In this document: positions 9,180-18,000 of the stretch, piece by piece
How the letters are laid out: every line of letters starts with the position of its first letter
Numbering within the stretch: the first letter of the stretch is position 1
From: Croceimicrobium hydrocarbonivorans
GTDB taxonomy: Bacteria; Bacteroidota; Bacteroidia; Flavobacteriales; Schleiferiaceae
Assembly: GCF_014524565.1 (NCBI RefSeq)
Contig: NZ_CP060139.1
Coordinates: forward strand, 310,001 to 374,000
DNA: 64,000 nt
Direction: 5' to 3'
Translations under genes and position numbers: made by a program
Notes under the pieces: model-generated
What the model was told of the DNA's origin: nothing
The model's input: only the letters and a program-made list of their open reading frames with translations
The model's database searches: none

Positions 9180-9511
9180 TTTGTGAATTGAGCATCGATC
9201 AATTTCCCATTCCTAAAGTCAATTTCACAAACGAAACCAGCAAAGTTCCAAAGCTTGTTTTTCTCCATGAAGTCAATGTAATAATCAGTATTTCCATTCG
9301 TAGGATGCTCAGCCGTCCATACGTGATTAGCTTTTAAATCAAATGCTCTACAGTTCTGATATTGACTGGATCTCGGTACTTTATCAGTAAGGTCGAAAAT
9401 GACGACGGCTAAGTCATTGATTCTTTTTGCCCTTCGAATCGGAAATTCCATTTCTATTTCCTGACCATCAATCTCTAAAATATTGTCCCTAAAATTCATT
9501 TCTATTTTCAA
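9176..9511 (-). CDS. Hypothetical protein, 111 aa, first gene of HEAT-protein operon
   Basis: No signal peptide. The frame starts MKIEMNFRDNILEIDGQEIE; a second ATG at residue 5 is an equally good start. Sequence from residue 6 looks like an immunity- or sensor-like small alpha/beta protein with an IDGQEIEMEFPIRRAKRIND segment, followed by strands ending in IDAQFTK. Its stop codon overlaps the next gene's start by 4 nt (ATGA), implying translational coupling to the HEAT-like gene. It begins the unit after a 478 bp intergenic gap. The family is unknown. Confidence 0.7.
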   Translation of the reverse strand: MKIEMNFRDNILEIDGQEIEMEFPIRRAKRINDLAVVIFDLTDKVPRSSQYQNCRAFDLKANHVWTAEHPTNGNTDYYIDFMEKNKLWNFAGFVCEIDFRNGKLIDAQFTK

Positions 9512-9989
9512 ATCCAGCAGAACTTGTTTTTATGCTGACCAATATTCAGTTATGGCAATACCTAGTGTGCGAAAATGCCGAAGTCTCGATTGCGATTCAA
9601 TTCAGGTCTTAGCTCCCCTAAAACTACAATATATTCTAGGTACTAGTCTCAATCCTTAAGGGGCATTTTATACCCACCATACCTCATACACTTTCATATT
9701 TGAACTTCCGAGACCCTAAACCTAAAGCCCTAGCTCAATCACATTAATTACATATTGGGTTTAGCCCTCTTTTCCTTAAAAAGATCTTCGGCCTGTCCAT
9801 TAAAGTTCCTAAAGCTGAAATACCGGAGCTTGAACTCAAGTATCGGGTAAATTAATGGCTTCTAATTAATAAGGAAATAAATGCTGTTTAAGCCAGAGAT
9901 ATTGACTTTCGGGAGAAGTGATTTTCTCCCGAATTCCTTACTTTTAGGAAATAAACCTGTTTAAGAAACGCCATAATCCCCCATGTTTC
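9512..9989. other. 478 bp intergenic region between divergent genes
   Basis: This gap separates the minus-strand array from the plus-strand regulator cluster, so it should hold promoters for both. I see no convincing open frame. It contains the 10-bp hairpin at 9908-9933 described separately, and an AT-rich stretch around 9841-9890. Nothing else could be assigned. Confidence 0.6.
9908..9933. promoter_or_regulatory. Perfect 10-bp hairpin upstream of 9990 gene
   Basis: TTCGGGAGAA (9908-9917) and TTCTCCCGAA (9924-9933) are exact reverse complements with a 6-nt loop (GTGATT). It lies 57 bp before the start codon of the 120-residue gene. No gene precedes it on the plus strand, so a terminator role is unlikely unless a transcript enters from upstream; an operator or a 5'-UTR structure is more plausible. 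The following T-run is weak (CTTTT). Confidence 0.5.
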
Positions 9990-10352
9990 ATGACAAAAGA
10001 AAATACCAAACTACCAGAAGGAGTAATCACTGAAGAGGAAGCTGTAAATAGAACAACAGCCTGGAGAGAAGGATTTTTAGGTCAAACCTTGAATATTAGA
10101 GCTTTTAATATTCCGAAAAGTGATTTAGTAGGACTATTAAGTGAGGATGGAGTTGCATCTGTAAGAGCTTATTTAGGCTACAATGCCAACAATCCCAATA
10201 ATAAGTTCAATTTACTTTTAGTGGGAGTTGATTCAAATGGAGATGATATGATCAATTATGATAACGGTAATTATATCTATGATTTTACCACTCCATGCCC
10301 AGCAATGTGCGATCAATACAGTCCCTTAAACAACGACACCTCTCCAGACTAG
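9990..10352 (+). CDS. Small hypothetical protein, 120 aa
   Basis: A soluble 120-residue protein with no signal peptide. Residues 10-60 are charged and alternate (EEEAVNRTTAWREGF); a conserved-looking stretch SVRAYLGYNANNPNNKFNLL is followed by a hydrophobic strand and an acidic Asn/Asp segment (VDSNGDDMINYDN). The tail has a Cys-x-x-x-Cys motif (CPAMC). Similar small proteins occur beside membrane and kinase genes in Bacteroidota as far as I recall, but no function is known to me. It is first in a plus-strand cluster, 15 bp before the membrane protein gene, probably in one transcript. Confidence 0.75.
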   Translation: MTKENTKLPEGVITEEEAVNRTTAWREGFLGQTLNIRAFNIPKSDLVGLLSEDGVASVRAYLGYNANNPNNKFNLLLVGVDSNGDDMINYDNGNYIYDFTTPCPAMCDQYSPLNNDTSPD

Positions 10353-10367
10353 TGATCGGTAAATCAA

Positions 10368-10991
10368 GTGCTTACCTATAAGATAATCTCATACGTAGGG
10401 CTATTTCTCCTACTATGTTTAACCGTTTATTACGTCCGCTTATTTAACAAGTTGCCATCTGCATTAAGGGTTATTGCCTTTTTCCTGATCGTCTTATCTA
10501 TCAATGATTTGATAAGCAAGACATTATGGGAGTTAGGAAAGAATAACCTCTTTATGTTGAACATATTTGTGTATTTCGAGTGGATGGCCTGCTCCTTATT
10601 CTATTATTTCTGTTGCCCTAAAAAATACCACCGACCTTTGCTTATAGCATCTTTGCTTGTATTGTTCATTTTAGGCCTGGGAAGCTTTTACTTTCATTCC
10701 TTTTACGAATACAATGTAATTGGTCTCTTTGCCCTTAAACTATTCATACTTAGCCTTAGTATCAGGGAATTATACCGATATCATTTATATTCTGATGGCA
10801 ATTACCTTTACATTAATCTGGCCTTTTTATTTACTACCACCATTAACCTGGTACTTTTCTCTTTTGGGAATATTCTTTCCACACTAGAAGCGGATACGCA
10901 AAAATTACTATGGATAATTAATGGACTTATTTTTATCGGAAGCCTACTCCTGATGGCCAAAGAAGCTCAAAAAGCCACTTATGGAGGATAA
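10368..10991 (+). CDS. Multi-pass membrane protein beside two-component genes, 207 aa
   Basis: Six or seven hydrophobic segments are visible (residues about 6-26, 35-50, 62-82, 90-108, 115-130, 148-165, 182-197). The start is GTG at 10368; an in-frame TGA lies at 10353 and there is no ATG before residue 60. The stop overlaps the kinase gene start by 11 nt. The next gene, a kinase with only one membrane helix, has no sensor domain, so this protein could be its separate sensor. This is inference from synteny; no family motif is recognised. Confidence 0.78.
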   Translation: MLTYKIISYVGLFLLLCLTVYYVRLFNKLPSALRVIAFFLIVLSINDLISKTLWELGKNNLFMLNIFVYFEWMACSLFYYFCCPKKYHRPLLIASLLVLFILGLGSFYFHSFYEYNVIGLFALKLFILSLSIRELYRYHLYSDGNYLYINLAFLFTTTINLVLFSFGNILSTLEADTQKLLWIINGLIFIGSLLLMAKEAQKATYGG

Positions 10992-11757
10992 AGAGATCAT
11001 AAATATCATTTTGATGCTCCTATCGGGCATGTTATTCCTGGTGGTCATTCTTCTCATTATCATGAAGCAATCCCAAATGAAAGTTAATGAGGAGAAATTT
11101 CAACGTCAAGAACTGATAATCAAGCACAAAAGTGAATTGCTATCCTATTCCCTTAAAGGACAAGAAAAAGAAAGAAGCAGGTTATCGGTAGAATTGCATG
11201 ATGGTATAGTTTCTAAATTGAACATTATCAATCTAAAAATGGGATCACTGGAGATGGAATTAGGAAAGGAATCCGGAATTTCATTTCATCCGATTCATGA
11301 GCTATTAAAAACCACCATAGAAGATACCCGAAGGATGTCGCATGAATTAATGCCCGTGGTGCTTGAAAATTTTGGGGTGATAACTGCTTTGGAAGAAATG
11401 AAGGAAATGGGCTCTAGCCCAACTCTATCTATTTCCCTAAAAACCAATTTGAGCGATGCGGATATTGATGATGAAGACTCAATTCACCTCTACAGAATTA
11501 CTCAGGAACTTGTCAATAATTCTATTAAACATGCTCAATGCTCTGCTATTGATATCCATCTTTGGGGAGATAAAGTGCAAATCCAATTGGAGCTGAAGGA
11601 CAATGGCTTGGGGGCAGTCGCAAAGTTGAATGAGAAGTCGGGATTGGGTTTGCGAAATATTCAGAGCCGACTGTTATTTTTAAATGCAAGCATGGAGATG
11701 CAGGATCAAAATCCAGGTCTTGGCTTTAAAATTTCTTTTCCAAAAAAAGAAAGATGA
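10981..11757 (+). CDS. Sensor histidine kinase, NarL/DegS type (HisKA_3), 258 aa
   Basis: A single N-terminal membrane helix (residues 6-28) leads to a coiled-coil and the HisKA_3 dimerisation motif ERSRLSVELHDG, with phospho-accepting His73. A HATPase_c domain follows (N-box VNNSIKHAQC near residue 178; G-box DNGLGAV and GLGLRNIQSRL). It autophosphorylates and passes the phosphate to a NarL-type regulator, here the next gene, with a 4-nt ATGA overlap. No extracellular sensor domain is present, so the signal may come through the membrane protein encoded just upstream. Confidence 0.93.
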   Translation: MEDKEIINIILMLLSGMLFLVVILLIIMKQSQMKVNEEKFQRQELIIKHKSELLSYSLKGQEKERSRLSVELHDGIVSKLNIINLKMGSLEMELGKESGISFHPIHELLKTTIEDTRRMSHELMPVVLENFGVITALEEMKEMGSSPTLSISLKTNLSDADIDDEDSIHLYRITQELVNNSIKHAQCSAIDIHLWGDKVQIQLELKDNGLGAVAKLNEKSGLGLRNIQSRLLFLNASMEMQDQNPGLGFKISFPKKER

Positions 11758-12410
11758 TCAAAATTGGAATCATAGACGACGAGGTTTTGTTCTCCAATGG
11801 ATTAAAAGAAATCCTTGAGCGGGAGAAAAATTTTGAGGTGTTTCAAGTTTATAAACACCCGGATGAATTGCTGCAGCAGTGGCAACAAAGTCCCTTGCGA
11901 CCAGACGTCTTGCTAATGGATATTAAAATGCCCAAAATCAATGGCATTGAATTAACCAAAATGCTGGCTGAAAAATCTCCGGATGTTAAAATAATTGGCC
12001 TCAGCTCACACTATTCTAAAGTCCTAATCTTTAAGATGCTCAAATTAGGTGCGGCGGCTTACATCCCTAAAAATGTTAGCATCGATCGATTGGTAAGAAC
12101 CATCAATAATGTTTACGAGCAAGGCTTTTATTTTGAAGACATTGCGCTTAAATCTTTTTACAATAAGACCCTGAGGCAGAAGGATGAAAAAGAGCTATTC
12201 AATCATGGCTTAACCAATCGTGAGATGGATATCCTGATGTTAATTTGTGAGCAATTGACCAATCAAGAGATAGCTGATAAGCTCTTCATTTCACTTAAAA
12301 CCGTTGAAAACCATCGAACCAATTTATTCGCGAAAATTAATGCCAAGAATGTGGTTGGAGCCGTTCTCTTTGCCTTAGAGCATAAATTAATCGACCATTC
12401 AATTATCTAG
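11754..12410 (+). CDS. LuxR/NarL-family response regulator, 218 aa
   Basis: The receiver domain spans residues 1-120, with acidic pocket Asp8-Asp9, phospho-acceptor Asp56 (in LLMDIKMP) and Lys at the end of the fifth strand (IPKN). The C-terminal GerE/LuxR helix-turn-helix begins at about residue 148 (LTNREMDILMLICEQLTNQE, then LFISLKTVENHRTNLFAKI). It should bind DNA as a dimer when phosphorylated by the adjacent kinase. It converges on the Tc operon: its stop overlaps the last toxin-operon gene by 8 nt. Targets are unknown. Confidence 0.94.
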   Translation: MIKIGIIDDEVLFSNGLKEILEREKNFEVFQVYKHPDELLQQWQQSPLRPDVLLMDIKMPKINGIELTKMLAEKSPDVKIIGLSSHYSKVLIFKMLKLGAAAYIPKNVSIDRLVRTINNVYEQGFYFEDIALKSFYNKTLRQKDEKELFNHGLTNREMDILMLICEQLTNQEIADKLFISLKTVENHRTNLFAKINAKNVVGAVLFALEHKLIDHSII

Positions 12411-12966
12411 GCATCTTTTCGCCCCATCGGTTATAACCAGGCTGTGTTAAGTGTGCTCCTGGACAAGACTCTGTTGGAATCTTAATTTTCTTACTGATGC
12501 TACAACCACAGAGCTTGCAAGTACAGTCGGCCGCTCTTTTCCCAATTTTATCTACTGCCTGCGAAACCACTAGTTTTTGCAAACTCTTATTAGGTTTCAC
12601 AAGGTGTTCACAGGATAGGCAGGCATTTTCCCTTCTTTCGAGGGTTTCATCGTCTACCACCGAAAAACCGGCCTTTCCCCATTTAAACATGGCCTTTACT
12701 GCCTTAAGTGCCAGATCGCCATTGCTATGCGTATTTTCCTCGATAGATTCACTAAACGATTCATTTAAAGGATCATTTAGAAGCACTTGAAGGAAGTCTA
12801 CTGAATTTCTGCAAGTAATGAGGTTGTTTGCATATTCATCATCCTTAATAGCCCTACGCATGGCATTTTCTGGAACTGGTTCATTCATTCCCAGAAAGGC
12901 ACCCATACGGGTGCACATTTCTGGAAAAGAATTACTGGATGTAATGGTCGTCAATTCAGCTATCAT
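12403..12966 (-). CDS. Cys-cluster (zinc-ribbon-like) protein, last gene of Tc operon, 187 aa
   Basis: The N-terminal 100 residues are helical with no membrane segment or signal. The C-terminus holds a metal-binding-like set: ACLSCEHLVKPNK, then CTCKLCGCSISKKIKIPTES and CPG, about seven Cys within 60 residues in CxxC / CxxCGC / CP spacing. This C-terminal pattern resembles small zinc-binding tails seen in some phage and secretion-associated proteins, but I cannot name a family. It begins 24 bp after the Hint-like gene, so it should be co-transcribed with the toxin genes. The role (chaperone, metallation or assembly) is inference only. Confidence 0.78.
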   Translation of the reverse strand: MIAELTTITSSNSFPEMCTRMGAFLGMNEPVPENAMRRAIKDDEYANNLITCRNSVDFLQVLLNDPLNESFSESIEENTHSNGDLALKAVKAMFKWGKAGFSVVDDETLERRENACLSCEHLVKPNKSLQKLVVSQAVDKIGKRAADCTCKLCGCSISKKIKIPTESCPGAHLTQPGYNRWGEKMPR

Positions 12967-12990
12967 TACTAATTCTTTTAAGGGTTATTA

Positions 12991-14952
12991 CTAGGCTGTT
13001 TTAAATTCAGCTGAGTTCTTGCCAATAATCAGCGGCTGTTTATCAACAGACAATACATTATTTACAATGACAGTATAATCCGTTTCCGGATTTAATTTTG
13101 CCTGTAAATGAATGATATTCGGATTATCAGGATCCATGCGGGCAGAGCTGATCGCAGCACTTGGCTCTAACATATAGTTTCCGGGGGCTTGAGCTGATTC
13201 CACATCAAGATCCAGATTGAAGGCAATGCTTATCACTGAGTCTTCTCCACCCAGAAGCTTTTGCGCCTTAGCACCTTTTACCTCTAATGCTGGATCTGGA
13301 GGACCACCTGCACAATGTGGTAATGGCGTACCATTTATTGAGGCTTTAAAGCTATCGAGCCTGCAATCTAAACTTGCTCCATGCTTAGGCTTTCTATTCT
13401 CTTTGATATAGCCAAATACCTTTTCCAATTGTGGTAGGGCTAGATTGTAGTTTTTCACCGCATCAGGGGCAAAGAAATACAGGGTTAAGAAAACCGGGAA
13501 GGTGTTGTAATCAGCTTGCGCTACCGGGTCAGTCCCTTTCTCATCAGTCCCTATTCCCAGCAACTGATTTACAATATCGGCAAGGCTAAGCGCAATGAGT
13601 TGGAAATTCACTCCCTTAACAGAGGTCCACCCAGCAGTTACAATGACAACTTTGGTATCATATTCTTGAAATGCATATACATTGGGGAACATGTTATTAG
13701 CATCGTAGAAGAATGAAATGCCAGGATAAAAAGCCGAAAACAGCTTAAAGAGGTATTTCACATAGGGCTCCGAAACATTCTCGCTTGCAGGATAGATGGG
13801 ACCGGTTTCCATCAACTCTGTCGCCTGTTCATTGGTAATGAAAGAATAAGCATGACTGGGTATTGCAGTTACCTTATTTACATTACCAGCAATGAAGTTC
13901 TTCACATTTTGGATGACTGCACCTTCTTTAGCGAAAGCACTAAAAGGGGTATGGCTTAGATGGTCATGCAAGGCCTCATACTCCTTACTCCCAAAAATTG
14001 GCGCATCAGCATGGTCATCTTTTACCCCAATGCCACTAGCTAAGCTAAGTTGAAGAGAGTAGTCTCCTGCAACAATGCCATTGGCTAGGATAAGATGTTC
14101 TGCGACTGATTTAGCAGGTTTGTTTGAGGTAGCAATATGATGCACTCCCTTTTCAAATTGACCCACTTGCAAGGAAACGATAGGAACTGCAGTACCATCT
14201 TCTCTTAACAATTCATCCTTTCCTGGTACCAGTTTATGCGCTTGCTTCAGGCTACCATCTTTCAATAAGAAAGGCTGAATACCGGTTACTAAAAGGTAAT
14301 TGGAATCTGAGGATAGCAGATCATAGATTTGCTGAGCAACATATTCCGTACAGTTTAACAGATGGGTGAATGCCGCCACATTTGCATTTCTCACCAATTC
14401 TAAGTTTACATAACCTTCTTGGTCGATGTAGTTATTAGGGGCGGTGGATAGGATCTCGAAATAGGTCTTCGATTTACTTTTACCTGTGTACCGAGATTCA
14501 AATGAATTCTCATCTAACTTAACTCCTCTTTTTTGAAAGCCATAGTGCAAGAGAATTAATCGGTTTGTACCATGGGCCCCTGTACCAGAGCTGAACTTAA
14601 CCGGTTTTTGAACCCAGTTTTTTAAACTTGCATCGGTGGCTACCCAAACCGGATCATTAACCTCAAAATCTTGAACAACTTTATAAGTGTCCTTGCCGGT
14701 TGAGATGGGAGTGTCGTAGGCAAAACAGCTACAGCAACAATAACAACCCGGCTGAGCAATAGGGATCAAAGAACCAACACCATTGGGGCAAACCCCTCCC
14801 ACTTTAATGTGTTCAAATTGACCAGTACAATTACAGAATTGATGACCGTAATTTACGGTTTCATCACAATGTACTTCGGTACAGTAATTCCAAGGATCGC
14901 CTGATTCATGCGCTTTTTCCAGCGCTTTGTCACATTCTGGATAACTAGACAT
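12991..14952 (-). CDS. Hint-like protein with PNNYI module and Ig-like C-terminus, Tc-operon accessory, 653 aa
   Basis: Layout by eye: a Cys-rich N-terminus (residues 1-78; GCYCCCSC), then a Hint-type start CFAYDTPISTGK from about residue 79 and a strand-rich segment to about 140. A PNNYI module occupies residues 164-213. The second Hint half runs from about 217 (LLVTGIQPFLLKDGSLKQA) to about 300, ending HLILANGIVAGDY. After a region of unknown fold comes a C-terminal SbsA/Big_5-like Ig domain (residues about 565-653). The Hint nucleophile Cys is present, but the usual block-B His (here Gln in GIQP) and the terminal His-Asn (here Gly-Asp) are not, so splicing is unlikely. It has no signal peptide. 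It starts 50 bp downstream of TcA in one operon. Confidence 0.82.
   Translation of the reverse strand: MSSYPECDKALEKAHESGDPWNYCTEVHCDETVNYGHQFCNCTGQFEHIKVGGVCPNGVGSLIPIAQPGCYCCCSCFAYDTPISTGKDTYKVVQDFEVNDPVWVATDASLKNWVQKPVKFSSGTGAHGTNRLILLHYGFQKRGVKLDENSFESRYTGKSKSKTYFEILSTAPNNYIDQEGYVNLELVRNANVAAFTHLLNCTEYVAQQIYDLLSSDSNYLLVTGIQPFLLKDGSLKQAHKLVPGKDELLREDGTAVPIVSLQVGQFEKGVHHIATSNKPAKSVAEHLILANGIVAGDYSLQLSLASGIGVKDDHADAPIFGSKEYEALHDHLSHTPFSAFAKEGAVIQNVKNFIAGNVNKVTAIPSHAYSFITNEQATELMETGPIYPASENVSEPYVKYLFKLFSAFYPGISFFYDANNMFPNVYAFQEYDTKVVIVTAGWTSVKGVNFQLIALSLADIVNQLLGIGTDEKGTDPVAQADYNTFPVFLTLYFFAPDAVKNYNLALPQLEKVFGYIKENRKPKHGASLDCRLDSFKASINGTPLPHCAGGPPDPALEVKGAKAQKLLGGEDSVISIAFNLDLDVESAQAPGNYMLEPSAAISSARMDPDNPNIIHLQAKLNPETDYTVIVNNVLSVDKQPLIIGKNSAEFKTA
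14314..14463 (-). repeat. PNNYI module inside the Hint-like gene (residues 164-213)
   Basis: Encodes a roughly 50-residue unit beginning YFEILSTAPNNYIDQEG and ending in a helix QQIYDLL. It matches four clear units and one diverged unit in the TcA gene next door in pattern (Phe/Tyr-Tyr-x-Ile-Leu, Ser/Ala-Pro-Asn-Asn-Tyr-Ile, Asp/Asn-Gly, an Ala-x-Leu-Leu core, a final Leu-Leu). It lies between the two halves of the Hint domain. Confidence 0.8.
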
Positions 14953-15002
14953 AGTAAACGTATTTAAGTTAAAATTTGATTACACAATTGGGTACCCGCA
15001 CA

Positions 15003-18000
15003 CTACAGCGCACTGGTATAAGAAATGAAGAGGGTGATGTTCAATAGCTTATCAGCATCCAACTTTCCATCGCTGCATAATTCAGGAAGTTCAGTATTCG
15101 TAAAAATGAACTTCCAGTCTACACCATGCCAGTCGGTGATTTTCTGCAAATCACTGGCTAGTATAGTTCCCCTATTGTTTGCTATTTGAACAGGCACGGC
15201 CGCTGCCGAACCTACTTGAAGGGATACACCACTGGTATTACTCTGGATACTAGAACCACTTGCTGTGTCGAACTGAATTACGATTTGATTCAGCTCCACA
15301 TTACTCAGATTGGGCAGTACCAGATTATCCGAAATAGGAATGCTTAAAAACTGTTGATTACTACCATCAGGTGCACTCTGGAATAGCTGATACCAGGTGG
15401 AGGCAAAAGCTTGATTTATTGCAATGCTATTGATCCGGATGTTTTGATATTGAGGCTTTTGCTGGGTATATAATCCTAAGACCTCATTTGCAAAAGCACT
15501 ACCTCCATCCTTAGCGGTATATTTTACACTTAGAATAATATCAGAGATGCTCGAAAAATCGATTTGATTATTCGCTGGAGGCATGCTTAAGGTCCAGGTA
15601 GAAACAGCACCGGTTTCTTCGAATGGCAAATATCTGGGATCATCCATATTTACTGTGAACAAGCCGGAATCACCACTACCCTTCGATAAAACCACTTGTT
15701 GACTGGAGGCCCAATTTTGCCTTAGTTCTGATGCACTCGGCTCTTGTGGTGCTGTTCCAGACTTTTGAGCTGCCGTAGCATAAATGGCATAATTTACCGT
15801 GTCCTTATTGGCTTGTAAAACCACCATATTGCTATTTTGAACCAAGCTTGCATGGATGTTTTGGTAAGGCCCAACAATCGCTGGAATACTTACAGAAACA
15901 GACTTAATTCTTCGGCAGTAATGACCGGGAAAGTCGCGGTCAAACAACTCTTCTGTTAATGAGAATTTGAGGCTTCCAGCATTAGCGCCGGATTTAAAAG
16001 CATAGAAGGCTTCAGGGTTAATGGACTTGAGGGAAATTGTTTTCTCAATTTCCATTCGGCGCTCGTGGTTTAGCGTGTAGGCATTTTCTAATTGGGCAAG
16101 GGCCAGGTTTAAACCATCGGCAGCCAGTAAACCTTTGTGAAGTGAATCCCAATATCCAAAAGCAACAAAGGAATCTTCGCGGTCTAATTCATAGTTGTAA
16201 GCCATCTGAGCCATTAAGGCGCTGCCTAAGGCCAGATTATAAGCCTGGAAGTAAACCGAGGATACCTGTCCAATCATCCATTGATAGAGCTCCTGATTGG
16301 TAAACTTGCTCTTGTAAAAATCAAGTTGATCCTGATTCTGTTCAATTTGCTTTTTCTGAATGGCTATTTCTTGCTCTGAGGAAGAAATATTGGCCTGCAT
16401 GCTTTCAATTTGATCCTGAATTTGAGCTACGGAGAATTGAGCATTTTGCTTTTGTAGGCCCCATTCTTCTGCTCTGCGTTGAAATTGAGCAATGGTTTGC
16501 GATGAACCACTTTCCTGCGTTAAAATTTGAGCAGTAGTGGCAAGCATCTGAGAGCCCATATTTACGGCATCACCGAATTTCATACCGCCATCGGAGAAGC
16601 CAAAAATGCAGGGGGCTAGATAGGCTGCCACCGAAACACCTTGAATACCGGCCATTACAGCCTGAATGTCTATGCTGGCCTGCATATAGGCCAAGGAGGT
16701 GTTTTCAGCAGCATTATAACCGCTACTAATTAAACTAGCGTAAAATTCTTGTTGGTTTTGAGCACTCTGTAAACTCTCATTCAAACCATCCAATTGACTT
16801 TGTAAACCTTCGAGCTGCTTGCTTTTTACACTCAAGGTCATATTGAGAATTTGACTCGACTGATTCAAGTGCAACATTGCCAGGGCTTCATTATCCGATT
16901 TCTCTAGAATTCCCAAGAGAGTAGTCCCAAATCCACTTACGATTTGAACAAAAGACTTGGCTTGTTGAATCAAGTAAGTGAAGCGATAGTTAGAGATGTT
17001 TTGCTGCTGCTGACTGGCAATACTTAATACATTGCCCCCCTGAGATGCTGCGCGCACCAAATCCATTGGGTTAATCGGTGCTTGGAATAAAGGCAGCGGC
17101 TGGGCTTCTCCGTCGATATTCAAACAATGCCTGATTTTGTACATGCGATCCTCTACCCGATCCCAATAGGCATTTAGCTGATCATTCTCAGGAATGCAGA
17201 AGTAATAGCCTAAATCATTAAAGGGTTTGTTGGCATTAGCGCTAACATGACTAAGGGAAGAAGTACCAGTCATGGCAGAAAGGTGCTCCATGTCAATCAA
17301 GAACTGTGGTATTTTACCATCCTTATACCTTGCTGCAATGTCTTGAAAGGTAACAGGAATGGATGCTTCACAAGCCCCAAGATCCAAGGGTTTAGGACCT
17401 AAAAGATCTAAGGCATAGGTGTAGAGCATTCTCGCAGTGGTAATCGACTCCCAAGAATATTGTCTGAACTCCGAATCGCCCCAATCCAGCAAATTGTCGA
17501 TATAGTGCATGACAATCGTTTTTTCATAGGCACCGATCCTTAATCGAGCAATAGCATCCGGCACAAATGGATCATCGTTGTATTCGGTTATTTGCGCACA
17601 ATTAGTAAGGTTTTCAACTAAAGTTTGCAGCTTATAGTTTCTGAAAGGATTAAATCGCCAGGCTTTAACCCAGGGCTTACTGAGATAATAGTTTTCAAGC
17701 AGATTATATATTTCCTGGCCCTGGTCGAAAGAAATGCTTAGCAAGCTTGAAATTGCAAATGGACTGCTGGTGGTAATTAAAGAGCTTACATTCCCCTTAG
17801 CGTCGATATAGTTATTAGGGGCTTGGGTAAGAATACCATAGAAAGTACCAAGATCCTCTGTACTTAGATCCTTCGGCCCTTTTGCTATAAACTCATTCTT
17901 AGTTAGATACTTGGTTTGCTGTGTAGGGTTAAAGATGAATTGATACCAATCTTCAGCAGAGGAAAACTGTTGATTCGTATTCAACATAGAAGCGACCAAG

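Noticed and set aside
1..9511. Chromosomal integron cassette array
   Set aside because: Single-direction orphan genes suggested it, but the spacers share no visible attC-like core (RYYYAAC/GTTRRRY) and I saw no integrase gene.
9990..10352. RiPP or bacteriocin precursor ending in a Cys motif
   Set aside because: There is no modification or export enzyme next to it, and the body is a mixed folded-looking sequence without a leader/core split.
12991..14952. Fully functional intein
   Set aside because: The final His-Asn and block-B His are not where they should be, and no flanking extein host protein is seen; the part is called Hint-like only.
16037..16303. Plus-strand 88-residue frame inside TcA
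   Set aside because: It is a shadow of the coiled-coil part of TcA; no start signal or coding pattern.
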